A stretch of DNA of 54,533 bases, taken from positions 1 through 54,533 of the forward strand of contig NZ_AYMV01000005.1 in the NCBI RefSeq assembly GCF_000633415.1. The letters are read 5' to 3'. Shown piece by piece: positions 7,383 to 14,726 of this stretch (its first letter is position 1; each line of letters starts with the position of its first letter). Under the pieces are notes generated by a model, which was not told the origin of the DNA, ran no database searches, and was given only the letters and a program-made list of their open reading frames with translations. The translations under genes and the position numbers were made by a program. Source of the stretch: Leucobacter sp. PH1c (GTDB taxonomy: Bacteria > Actinomycetota > Actinomycetes > Actinomycetales > Microbacteriaceae).

Positions 7383-8627
7383 TCACCTAGCAGTGCGCGC
7401 GGGCCGAGGTCCCTTGGTCGCGGCATCTGCTTCTCTTCCCCACGCCAGGATGGCAAAAGCGACTCCGAGTGCTCCGAGTGCGACCAAGATCGCCGCAACT
7501 GTGGGCAGTCCGATCGCAGCGCCGAGGACGCCCGCGAGCGGGTAGGTGATGAGGAAGCAGGCGTGCGAAAGTGAGAACTGGGCAGCGAACACCGCGGGCC
7601 GGTTCTGCTCGGTGCTATTGCGTCGCAGTAGTCGTGCGGATGGGGTGAGGACGGTCGAGGTCGCGGCCCCAAGCAGCGCCCACAGCGCCAGCAACGCGCT
7701 CCACTCTGCTGCGCCGGTCAGCCACTCGATCGTTCCTGCGACTGCAGCGAGGAGGACTGGGAGTGTGATCCCGCCGGTGAGCATCACCGGACGGTCTGGC
7801 AGCTTGTCGAGGAGTTTCGGCATGCCAAGAGCGACAAGCATGGACCCGCCGCCGTACGCCGCGAGGAGTAGTGCGACATCGGATTGCGGGCGGCCGAGGC
7901 TGCCCTGCACGAGGACGACAGTGTTCACGATGACCATCGCTGTGGTCGTTGCGACGACGAGGTTCAGGCCCATCAGGCCGCGCAGTTCCGGGCTTGCCCA
8001 GAACGCGCGCGCGCCGCGGGTGAGCCGGTCGAAGAAGCGAGTCGGGGGCGGCGTCTCGATGCGCGGGAACCGGGATGCGATCACGAGTGCTGCGGAGACG
8101 AGGAACCCGATCACAGTGCCGACGAAGAGGTTATGGAAGCTGATGACGGTCAGGAGGGCTGCGGCGAGCATCGGGCTCACGAGCGATTCCAGATCATAGG
8201 CGAGCCTGGACAGCGAGAGCGCTCGCGTGTACTCGCGCTCATCGGGCAGCACTGACGGGATCACAGCCTGAAACGTGGGTGTGAACGTCGCCGAGGCTGA
8301 CTGGAGCAGGAAGATCAGCACATAAATCTGCCACGCCTCGGTTACGAACGGCAACGAGACTGCGACCCCCGCTCGGATCAGGTCCGCCCCGATGAGAACT
8401 GGTTTTCTCGGAAGGCGAGCGACGAGCGCGGTCGTGACCGGGGACACTGCCACATAGGCGACCATCTTGATCGTCATCGCGACGCCCATCACGATGCCTG
8501 CATCGCCGCCGGCGATCTCGAACGCGAGCAGCCCGAGCGCGACAGTCAGGAGCCCGGTTCCGAGCAGAGCGATGATCTGCGCGCTGAACAGCTTCGCGTA
8601 GGTCGGGTTACGGAGGACGGCAAGCAT
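7383..8627 (-). CDS. MFS efflux transporter, probable metal exporter
   Basis: 414 residues with about 12 predicted membrane helices, beginning LFSAQIIALLGTGLLTVALGLLAFEIAGG as in the MFS_3/EntS-NreB branch. The MFS loop motif between helices 2 and 3 is visible as LVARLPRKPVLIGAD. It lies 33 bp downstream of a KmtR/NmtR-like metal sensor on the same strand, so both are almost certainly one operon under metal control. Export of Ni or Co from the cytoplasm is therefore the best guess, by analogy with NreB-type nickel exporters. Drug or siderophore export is the main alternative. It is cargo of the integrative element. Confidence 0.82.
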   Translation of the reverse strand: MLAVLRNPTYAKLFSAQIIALLGTGLLTVALGLLAFEIAGGDAGIVMGVAMTIKMVAYVAVSPVTTALVARLPRKPVLIGADLIRAGVAVSLPFVTEAWQIYVLIFLLQSASATFTPTFQAVIPSVLPDEREYTRALSLSRLAYDLESLVSPMLAAALLTVISFHNLFVGTVIGFLVSAALVIASRFPRIETPPPTRFFDRLTRGARAFWASPELRGLMGLNLVVATTTAMVIVNTVVLVQGSLGRPQSDVALLLAAYGGGSMLVALGMPKLLDKLPDRPVMLTGGITLPVLLAAVAGTIEWLTGAAEWSALLALWALLGAATSTVLTPSARLLRRNSTEQNRPAVFAAQFSLSHACFLITYPLAGVLGAAIGLPTVAAILVALGALGVAFAILAWGREADAATKGPRPARTAR

Positions 8628-8660
8628 GGCGGGCCTTACTGATCGCTGGAGAACGTGAAG

Positions 8661-9026
8661 TTACTGCTGGGGTGCGGTGTGATGAGGCGGCATCTGCCCG
8701 TTCGCGACCGCGTGCTCGGCTTGCTTGATCGCCTCGAGGACGAGCGTGAGCGCGTGTTCGTCAGTGAGGCGGTAGAGCACACTCGTGCCCTCATGCCGGG
8801 TCGTGACCATGCGTGCCATCCGCATGCGGGCGAGGTGTTGTGACACCCCCGACGGCTTCTTCCCGACGAGCTCCGCGATAGCGTTCACGGGCATTTCATC
8901 GGTTCGGCGGAGCACGAGGACGATTCTGATCCGGGTCGGATCGGCGAGGATGCCGAGCACTTCCGCAGCGAGGTCGACATACTCCGACGCTGGGTCCATC
9001 GCGTAAATCTTATTATCTGCATCCAT
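8661..9026 (-). CDS. ArsR/SmtB-family metal sensor, KmtR/NmtR-like
   Basis: 121 residues with a winged helix (LADPTRIRIVL, then VNAIAELVGKKPSGVSQHLARMRMARMVTTRHEGTSVLYRL split across the domain). The C-terminal helix and tail carry a His in TDEHAL, an EH pair in QAEHAV and an HH pair in MPPHHTA. This matches the alpha-5 plus tail ligand pattern of the mycobacterial Ni/Co sensor KmtR better than arsenic or cadmium sensors. It should repress the operon until Ni or Co binds. The start at 9026 is favoured because TATTAT lies exactly 6 nt upstream (leaderless), and the operator covers both the -10 and the first codons. An internal ATG at 8999 is the alternative. Confidence 0.88.
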   Translation of the reverse strand: MDADNKIYAMDPASEYVDLAAEVLGILADPTRIRIVLVLRRTDEMPVNAIAELVGKKPSGVSQHLARMRMARMVTTRHEGTSVLYRLTDEHALTLVLEAIKQAEHAVANGQMPPHHTAPQQ

Positions 9027-9039
9027 ACGCAGATAATAA
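9010..9039 (-). promoter_or_regulatory. Operator/promoter of the metal-sensor operon
   Basis: A perfect 11-bp inverted repeat, TTATTATCTGC (9010-9020) and GCAGATAATAA (9029-9039), has an 8-bp spacer. It overlaps the leftward -10 hexamer TATTAT (9033-9038) and the sensor start codon (9024-9026). Size and symmetry match SmtB/ArsR-family operators, so autorepression is expected. Confidence 0.75.
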
Positions 9040-9313
9040 CACTACTACCTCGCGGTGGTGTATTGAGGTCCGCTGGGCAGCGGAGGATCCCCAGATGCCC
9101 CTCGCTAATCCAGCGGAGCATCAGCGTGCCGTCTGGGGCTTTGCATGGGTCCTTTGCGGCGTCCCGGTTCGGCGTCGAGCCATCGGCCTTCTGAGTTTCG
9201 AAGACAAGGGCTGGTCGTGCTGGAAGCTCCGACGCTGTGGCGCCAGGGTAGCGAGAAGGAGAGCGGACAGGCGTTGGGCCATCTCTCCGGGGTTGACGCT
9301 GGGTGGCCAATCT

Positions 9314-9335
9314 CTGGCGAAATACTGGCGGTTTT
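9314..9335 (+). repeat. Right copy of end motif CTGGCG-N3-TACTGGCGGTTTT
   Basis: It matches 4769-4790 in the same orientation at 19 defined positions, with only the three spacer bases differing. It lies about 90 bp inside the right att core, as integrase arm sites do. Confidence 0.5.
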
Positions 9336-9340
9336 GGACA

Positions 9341-9370
9341 GTGCCCGTCGGTGCCCGTCAGTGCCCAAGA
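9341..9370 (+). repeat. Three tandem 10-bp repeats, GTGCCC-based
   Basis: GTGCCCGTCG, GTGCCCGTCA and GTGCCCAAGA follow one another without gaps, so the GTGCCC hexamer recurs on the same DNA face every turn. Such phasing suggests cooperative protein binding near the right att core, for example by an excision factor. Confidence 0.5.
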
Positions 9371-9425
9371 TGTCGCCTGGCGTTCTGGGGCAACGTCGGG
9401 CAATCCTGGGGAGTATGGCTGGGGT

Positions 9426-9469
9426 TCAGCTGGCACTGCCTACGGGGGTTCGAATCCCTCACCCGCCAC
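9426..9469 (+). repeat. attR: displaced tRNA-Tyr 3' end
   Basis: A 44-bp copy identical to 4651-4694, without the 5' half of a tRNA, so it is not a functional tRNA gene. This is the original chromosomal 3' end pushed away by integration; the native terminator follows at once. Confidence 0.95.
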
Positions 9470-9473
9470 CACG

Positions 9474-9508
9474 AGAAGATCCCCGGCTCCGAGAGCCGGG
9501 GATCTTCT
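9474..9508 (+). terminator. Original tRNA-Tyr terminator, displaced
   Basis: A perfect 16-bp stem (9474-9489 with 9493-9508) closes a 3-nt loop, only 4 bp after attR. Before integration it would have followed tRNA-Tyr; it may now serve the convergent end of the LRR surface-protein gene. Confidence 0.8.
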
Positions 9509-9545
9509 GCGTTTCCGGGCCGTGGGGCGCGGAGCGGCGCGACCG

Positions 9546-11732
9546 TTACGTCCGGTCCGCGGTCGCGGTCTCGCGGCGACGGATCAGCAGCAGCGCGGCG
9601 CCGAGGCCCGCGGCGGCGGCGCTCGCGGCCCAGAGGATGGCGCTCGCGGGCTGACCGGTTGCAGCGAGTCCGCCCGGTGCGGGCTGCTGCGGAGTCCCGG
9701 GGCCGGGCTTCGGGCCGGGGCCCGGTTTCGGCTCCGGATCCGGGCGGCTCGGCTCGGTCGCTTCGATCGCGATCGTGCCGGTCGCGGTGTGGCGTTCGCC
9801 GAGCGCGGTGTGCTCCCCGGGGCTGGACAGCGTCAGGGTGAACTGCCGGGAGTCCGGCTCCGCCCCGGCGGGCGCGGGCGCGGTGCGCACGGTGACCTGG
9901 CGGGGAGCGGTGTCGCCGGCTTCCCACACGAGCGTCTCGGTGACCGCGGTGTAGTCGGTTCCTGCCCGGGCCGTGCCATCCGCGGTGGACACGGTCACGC
10001 TGGCACCGCCCGCGGCGCGCCGCTCGCTGGCGCTGTCGCGAGTCACGGTGAACGTGAGCGTCGATCCCGCGCGTGCACGCTGATCCGGTCCGATCTGCAC
10101 CGTGCTCGCGGCGACCTGGGCCGCGCTCACGGTGACCGTGAAGCGCTGGGTGACCTTGTTGCCGAGCGCGTCCGCCGCGGTGAGCCCCACGCTGAACTCC
10201 CCGGCGGCGTCCGGCGTGCCGCGCAGCAGGCCCGTCGCGGGATCGATCGTGAGCCACGCGGGCGCTTCTGCGTCGAGCGCGAAGCGCGTCGCGGGGAAGC
10301 CCTCGGTCACGGTCACCTGGTGCGTGAACGGCTCCGCCGCGCGGGCGTCTGCTCGGTCGGCGCTCGTCACCTCGCTGAGCACGACGGGCAGGGTCATGCG
10401 GCCGGCGAACTCGTTGAAGCCCGTGCCGTCACCGAAGCTGTACTGGAGGAACTCGGGTTCAGCGAGCCGCGTGAAGCGCAGCAGGGGGAGCTCCGGCGCG
10501 GGCTCGGGGCCCGTCGGGGGGAAGCTCGTCTCGCGCAGCTCCGGGAACGTGGTGCCGTCGCGGAGGGCGAGCTGTCCGGATGCGTCGAGCACGAAGCTCG
10601 TCGCGTCGCGCGGAACGTACTGCGTGGGGCCCGTGAGGTTCTGCTGGGAGACATGCAGGCTCGTCGTGGCGTCCGCTTCTCGCAGGCCCACGAGGCTGGG
10701 GATCCTGTTGTCGACGGCGTCGAGCGAGGTGAGCGCGGTGCTCGCTGCGAGCGCTTCGAGCGACACGGTGCGCGTGTTCCGAATGTCGAGCAGCTGGAGC
10801 TTCGGCTTGTTCGCGAGCGCGTCGATGCCGCCCGTGAGCTGAGTGTTGCTGAGCCAGACATGGCTCAGCTCGGAGAGGTCCTCGAGTCCGGCGAGCGAGC
10901 TGATCGCCGTGCGCGTGGCCCAGAGCTGCGACAGGTCGCGCATGTTCGCGAGCGGTTCGAGGCTCGTGACGGGCGCGTTGGTGATCGAGAGGGAGCGCAG
11001 GGCGCGCAGCTCGGCGAGCGGGGACAGATCGTTCACGGCGGTGAACTGCAGCGTGAGCGAGAGGAGTCCGGTCAGCCCGGCGAGGGGGCCGAGGTCGCTG
11101 AGCGCGCCGTCCTGGCTGAGGTCGAGCTGCGTGAGCCCCGTGAGGCCGGCGAGCCCGGCGAGGTCGGTGAGCGCGGGAAGCTCGGTGAGCGTCAGCTTCG
11201 TCAGTTTGCTCATCCCCGCGAGGGGCGCCGTGCTCGTGAGCGCGGGGCTGTTGGTGATGTCGAGCGTGTGCAGATTCGTCGCCGAGGCGAGCCCCGCGAG
11301 GCCCGCGTCGGTGAGCTGCACGTTCGTGAACGAGACCGTGCCGAGTTTGGGCAGCGAGCCGAGGCTCGCGAGCGCAGCGGGCGTGGTGAACTCGTGGGCG
11401 CTTCCGACGACGGTGAGTCTGAGCGTGTTCGTCGCTCCCTCGAACCCCGCGAAGCTCCGGATCGCCGGCCCGTCGATGCACTGGAACTGCATGCGGAGCC
11501 CGGCGAGATCCTGCTCCGTGATGGGCTCGGCGTCGTCGCGGCCGCCCCCGATACTCCGGTTGATGCAGGCGGCGAGCCCCGGGTCCTCGATGACGCCGAC
11601 GGCGGCCTGCGCGGCCGGCGCCGCGACGAGCGGCGCGAGAGCGAGGGCGCCCGCGAGGAGCGCGGCCGCGGTGCCGCGCCGGATGCGTCCGCGCGCCGCG
11701 GTTCCGCGCGCCGAGCCTCGGTTTCTGATCAT
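9546..11732 (-). CDS. Cell-wall-anchored leucine-rich-repeat protein with Calx-beta domain
   Basis: 728 residues. An Arg-rich n-region and a hydrophobic stretch ending AAPAAQAA give a signal peptide (about 1-43). Residues about 85-370 are internalin-like leucine-rich repeats of 20-24 residues (for example LTGLTQLDLSQDGALSDLGPLAGL). An Ig-like putative domain follows (LDAEAPAWLTIDPATGLLRGTP), then a Calx-beta domain (TVSTADGTARAGTDYTAV). A Pro/Gly/Lys-rich wall-spanning segment leads to a sorting signal: LAATG at 689-693, a hydrophobic stretch and an RRR tail, the class E sortase pattern of high-GC actinobacteria. It should be exported and covalently linked to peptidoglycan. Adhesion or protein binding is likely, but the ligand is unknown. 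The 444-bp divergent region to the M28 gene holds its promoter; GGGGGAGA precedes the ATG. Confidence 0.88.
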   Translation of the reverse strand: MIRNRGSARGTAARGRIRRGTAAALLAGALALAPLVAAPAAQAAVGVIEDPGLAACINRSIGGGRDDAEPITEQDLAGLRMQFQCIDGPAIRSFAGFEGATNTLRLTVVGSAHEFTTPAALASLGSLPKLGTVSFTNVQLTDAGLAGLASATNLHTLDITNSPALTSTAPLAGMSKLTKLTLTELPALTDLAGLAGLTGLTQLDLSQDGALSDLGPLAGLTGLLSLTLQFTAVNDLSPLAELRALRSLSITNAPVTSLEPLANMRDLSQLWATRTAISSLAGLEDLSELSHVWLSNTQLTGGIDALANKPKLQLLDIRNTRTVSLEALAASTALTSLDAVDNRIPSLVGLREADATTSLHVSQQNLTGPTQYVPRDATSFVLDASGQLALRDGTTFPELRETSFPPTGPEPAPELPLLRFTRLAEPEFLQYSFGDGTGFNEFAGRMTLPVVLSEVTSADRADARAAEPFTHQVTVTEGFPATRFALDAEAPAWLTIDPATGLLRGTPDAAGEFSVGLTAADALGNKVTQRFTVTVSAAQVAASTVQIGPDQRARAGSTLTFTVTRDSASERRAAGGASVTVSTADGTARAGTDYTAVTETLVWEAGDTAPRQVTVRTAPAPAGAEPDSRQFTLTLSSPGEHTALGERHTATGTIAIEATEPSRPDPEPKPGPGPKPGPGTPQQPAPGGLAATGQPASAILWAASAAAAGLGAALLLIRRRETATADRT

Positions 11733-12176
11733 AATCTCCCCCTGTTTAGCTCATAGTGAATTGCTAGGTTATGCTTCCGACGGTAGACGAAGCGCAGCGC
11801 GATTGCGAGGCATCGGTGCCGGATCCGCCCTGGGACAGGGGCAGCGCGGGAGCACGATGCGTCGCTTCACGCCCCCCGCGCCCCCGGTGCCGGCGCGATT
11901 TCCTCGACATTCGGGCAGCGGATCCGCGGTTTTTCGCGCGGTATGTCTGCCGCGAGGCGAGACGCGTGCGCCGCGCCCCTCGACTTCGATAGTCTCGAGA
12001 AGTGGCGCAACCGCGCCCGTCGTCACATGTTCTGACCGGGAATTTCGTCGCTCTCCGCGCGTGCCGATCGGTTCGTTCGCTGCGCCGTTCACTGCTGAGC
12101 GCCGCTGCGCGGCCGCCTCGTGCGAGGGGCTGCGCCCGGGAACGGACACGGCTGTCAGAGAGGACACCCACCCCGC
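11733..12176. promoter_or_regulatory. 444-bp divergent intergenic region between two surface-protein genes
   Basis: No open frame here looks coding. The left 60 bp are A+T-rich and contain the GGGGGAGA ribosome-binding site of the leftward LRR gene. An AGAGAGGA sequence about 12 nt before 12177 can serve the M28 gene. I could not fix a confident -10/-35 pair or a clear operator. The length is unusual here, where most intergenic gaps are below 200 bp. Confidence 0.4.
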
Positions 12177-14666
12177 ATGTCTGCATTCCCCACCGGAGCG
12201 CCCCCGTCGCAGCAGCGTCGCCGCGCGCTCGGAGCGTTCGGCGCTGCAGCGATCGCGCTGCCGCTCGTGCTCACCCCGGGCGCCGCCTTCGCGGCCCCCG
12301 CTCCCGCCCCCGCCGTCGTTCCCGGCGGCGCGGTCACGGCCATCGGCACGGGCACCTACCTGCCCGACTACGTCTCGGAGTTCGCGTCGCAGGTCAACGA
12401 CGCCGCGGTCTTCGAGCACGTGCGCCACCTCGCCGTCGACATCGGCCCGCGCGTCGCCGCCACGACGGCCGAGGCCGCCGCGAACGCCTACGTCCAGGAG
12501 CAGCTGAACGCCTACGGCTTCACCACCGAGGTCGAGCGCTTCCCCGTGAACGCCACGGGCTTCGCGAATGCGATCCCGAGCCGCGACGCCGGCCCGCAGG
12601 TGAGCTGGCAGTTCCGTCCCGCGAGCAACGCGCGCTTCACCGGACCCGACGCGCCTGTGACCGCCGAGGTTGTCGACCTGGGTGCGGGCGACAGCATCGT
12701 CCCCGATCAGGTCGCTGGGAAATTCGCCCTCATCAACTGGACCGCCACGAAGGCGACCCGGGACGCGCAGCTCGCGGCGCTCGCCGCAGCCGGCGCCGCG
12801 GGGGCCATCTACGCGCAGACCACCGCGAACAGCTCGCTCGCGAACCCGGGCGCGGTCCCGGACGTCGCCACCGGCATGCAGGTGGTCGGCGCGGCCGACG
12901 GCCAGGGGAACCGGATCCGCGAGCTGCTCGCGGGCGGCTCCTTCTCGATCACGCTCACCACGGACCGGAGCGGCACCGAGAGCACGAACCTCATCGGCGT
13001 GCGCCCCGCGCAGGGCGACACCGACGGCACCGCGCCGATCGTGTACATTGGCGCGCACATCGACTCGGTGCTCGGCAGCCCGGGCGCGAGCGACAACGCT
13101 TCGGGCGTGGGGATCCTGCTCGAGTCCGCGCGGATCATGAGCCAGTACTCGCTCGACACCGAGATCCGAGTGGGCACCTGGGGTGCCGAGGAGCAGGGCA
13201 TCGTCGGCTCCAGGGTGCACGCGAACCAGCTCACCCCCGCCGAGATCGACCGCACGATCGGCGCCTGGAACATGGACATGGCCGGCACCTCGCACCTCGG
13301 CACGGATGATCAGCCCTTCGAGTTCTGGGGCCTCACCGTCAACAAGGACAACGAGAACAACGCGGTGCTCGCCCAGGCGTCCGCCGTCTCCGGCGTCACC
13401 GGGCGCGGGGAGCTCAACCGCGGCTCCGTCGGGCGCTCGGACCACCAGTCCTTCCACGACGTCGGCATCGACGCCGCGGTCTTCAGCTGGATGTTCTGGT
13501 CCGCGACGAGCTCGATCGTGCTCGAGCCGACGTACCACAAGCCCTCCGACACGATCGATCACATCTCGCAGGAGCGCATCGGCATCGCCACCGAGATCAT
13601 CGGCGGATCCGCGTTCCGCGCGGCGCTGAACACCGTGACGCTCGAGGTCGCCGACGAGCGGGATGCTGCCGCGGCCGATGTGCCCGTCGCCATGTCCTGC
13701 GGGGCCGACGAGGGCTGGCGCGAAGTGGGTCGCACCGACGACACCGGTTCCGTGACGGCGCTCGCGCCGTCGACCGAGTGCGACTTCGCGGCGGTCGCCG
13801 CGGACGGCTCGCGCGGCGCCGTGCTCGATCAGCGCGTCGCCGGCAGCACCTCCGTGCGCATCGCGCTCGCGCGCGACACCGAGGCGCCCGTGCTGACCTT
13901 CGCCCCCTCGGCAGAGCCGAACGCCGCGGGCTGGCACCGCACCGGTCCTGTCACCGTGTCGGTCGGCGCGAGCGATGCGGGCGACGCCGCCCCCGCGGTC
14001 GAGTTCTCGCTGAACGGCGGGGAGTGGCAGCCCTACACCGGAGCCATCGAGGTGTCCGCCGAGGGCGAGACGCTCATCCGGGCGCGCGCCACCGATAACA
14101 GCGGCAACGTTGCCGAGCTGAGCCACACCGTGCGGATCGACTCGGGCGCACCCGAGCTGAGCGTGACGCCGAACGCCGACGTCCGCGGCGAGGTCGTGGT
14201 GCGCGCGAGCGACTCGACCTCCGGCATCGGGGCCGTCGAGTTCCGGATCCTGCCCGACGGCGCCTGGCAGTCCGTCGCTGAGCTGCAGAGCCCCGCGCTC
14301 GCGCGCTCGGCAGCGAACGCTCGAGTCGCCGAGAACGCGCCCTTCGAGGGCACCTTCGCGCTCGAACTGCCGAAGACCGCGAGCTCGGTCGAGTTCCGCG
14401 CGACGGACGCAGCCGGGAACGAGAGCGCCCCGCTCGCGCTCGACTTCGCCGCGGCCAAGCCGGGCGAGACGAAGCCGCCGACTGGGCCGACGACGCCGAC
14501 GAAGCCGACCGGGCCCACGCCGGGCACGACGCCGGGCGGAACGGACGCGCTCGCCGCGACGGGCGGCGACAGCCTCCTCGCGATCGGCCTCACGACGGGC
14601 GCGCTCCTGCTGCTCGCGGGCGGCGCGATCGTGGTGGCGCGACGCCGCACCGCCGGCGCCGAGTAG
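12177..14666 (+). CDS. Cell-wall-anchored M28-family zinc aminopeptidase
   Basis: 829 residues. Signal peptide about 1-40 (RRR, then a hydrophobic run ending FAAP). A protease-associated (PA) insert occupies about 150-265. The M28 catalytic core shows the zinc ligands H294 (IGAHID), D306 (GASDNASG), E339 (WGAEEQG), D367 (NMDMAG) and H423 (RSDHQSF), with E338 as general base. This matches the Streptomyces griseus aminopeptidase family that removes N-terminal hydrophobic residues. The C-terminal half has beta-sandwich repeats of OmpL47/Ig type (VEFSLNGGEWQPYTG, then DNSGNVAE), a Pro/Thr-rich spacer, LAATG, a membrane helix and ARRRTAGAE, a class E sortase signal. Exogenous peptide degradation at the cell wall is the likely role. 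An earlier in-frame ATG at 12120 would spoil the signal peptide, so I chose 12177. Confidence 0.92.
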   Translation: MSAFPTGAPPSQQRRRALGAFGAAAIALPLVLTPGAAFAAPAPAPAVVPGGAVTAIGTGTYLPDYVSEFASQVNDAAVFEHVRHLAVDIGPRVAATTAEAAANAYVQEQLNAYGFTTEVERFPVNATGFANAIPSRDAGPQVSWQFRPASNARFTGPDAPVTAEVVDLGAGDSIVPDQVAGKFALINWTATKATRDAQLAALAAAGAAGAIYAQTTANSSLANPGAVPDVATGMQVVGAADGQGNRIRELLAGGSFSITLTTDRSGTESTNLIGVRPAQGDTDGTAPIVYIGAHIDSVLGSPGASDNASGVGILLESARIMSQYSLDTEIRVGTWGAEEQGIVGSRVHANQLTPAEIDRTIGAWNMDMAGTSHLGTDDQPFEFWGLTVNKDNENNAVLAQASAVSGVTGRGELNRGSVGRSDHQSFHDVGIDAAVFSWMFWSATSSIVLEPTYHKPSDTIDHISQERIGIATEIIGGSAFRAALNTVTLEVADERDAAAADVPVAMSCGADEGWREVGRTDDTGSVTALAPSTECDFAAVAADGSRGAVLDQRVAGSTSVRIALARDTEAPVLTFAPSAEPNAAGWHRTGPVTVSVGASDAGDAAPAVEFSLNGGEWQPYTGAIEVSAEGETLIRARATDNSGNVAELSHTVRIDSGAPELSVTPNADVRGEVVVRASDSTSGIGAVEFRILPDGAWQSVAELQSPALARSAANARVAENAPFEGTFALELPKTASSVEFRATDAAGNESAPLALDFAAAKPGETKPPTGPTTPTKPTGPTPGTTPGGTDALAATGGDSLLAIGLTTGALLLLAGGAIVVARRRTAGAE

Positions 14667-14678
14667 CCGAGGAATGGG

Positions 14679-14716
14679 CCGAGCCCCGGCAGGACACCAG
14701 TCCTGCCGGGGCTCGG
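14679..14716. terminator. Bidirectional terminator between convergent genes
   Basis: A perfect 16-bp stem (14679-14694 with 14701-14716) with a 6-nt loop lies between the M28 gene and the convergent excalibur-protein gene. It can serve both directions. Confidence 0.75.
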
Positions 14717-14726
14717 TGCGTGCGGG

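Larger units (their letters stand above)
7023..7574 (+). pseudogene. Truncated XRE-family HTH gene
   Basis: From the ATG at 7023 the first about 65 codons encode a recognisable helix-turn-helix protein (SRRELAKVIGVTEHTAGSWLSG, then FNTQELATVASW). At about 7218, where the last helix of the domain should continue, the sequence switches to HPFSKVCSKR and then to a composition unrelated to any domain. The frame stays open to 7574 only by running antisense to the end of the MFS gene (7383). A perfect 9-bp inverted repeat starts 3-4 bp after the break. I read this as a regulator (Cro-like or excisionase-like control gene) cut off by insertion or deletion when the exporter cargo was acquired. An upstream in-frame ATG at 6975 is also possible. 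Confidence 0.6.
9040..9425. other. Gene-free right arm of the integrative element
   Basis: I see no convincing coding sequence in this stretch between the sensor gene and the right attachment site. It contains the right copy of the 22-bp end motif (9314-9335) and three phased 10-bp repeats (9341-9370). It therefore looks like an attachment-site accessory region rather than a gene. Confidence 0.55.
4651..9469. mobile_element. Small integrative element inserted at the 3' end of tRNA-Tyr
   Basis: The element is delimited by a perfect 44-bp direct repeat of the tRNA-Tyr 3' end (4651-4694 and 9426-9469). It carries an integrase next to the tRNA, an ImmA/IrrE-like protease and an XRE repressor (an ICEBs1-like immunity module), a truncated divergent XRE gene, and a metal-sensor plus MFS exporter cargo operon. 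Base composition is visibly less GC-rich than the flanks. No relaxase, FtsK/TcpA-type ATPase, replication protein or excisionase is recognisable, so it is probably mobilised in trans or is a decayed relic of a larger integrative element. Confidence 0.9.

Noticed and set aside
9095..9368. Small open frames on both strands in the right arm of the element
   Set aside because: They lack ribosome-binding sites and domain similarity, have biased composition, and overlap the phased repeats.
9426..9469. Second tRNA-Tyr gene
   Set aside because: Only the 3' half is present; the 5' acceptor strand, D arm and anticodon are absent, so it is the attR remnant.
9303..11756. 817-codon rightward open frame opposite the LRR gene
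   Set aside because: It is Arg/Gly/Glu-rich with no domain and mirrors the third-position GC of the real leftward gene, which has a signal peptide, repeats and a sorting signal.
11769..14126. 785-codon leftward open frame over the M28 gene
   Set aside because: Composition is that of antisense noise; the rightward frame carries all zinc ligands and a signal peptide.
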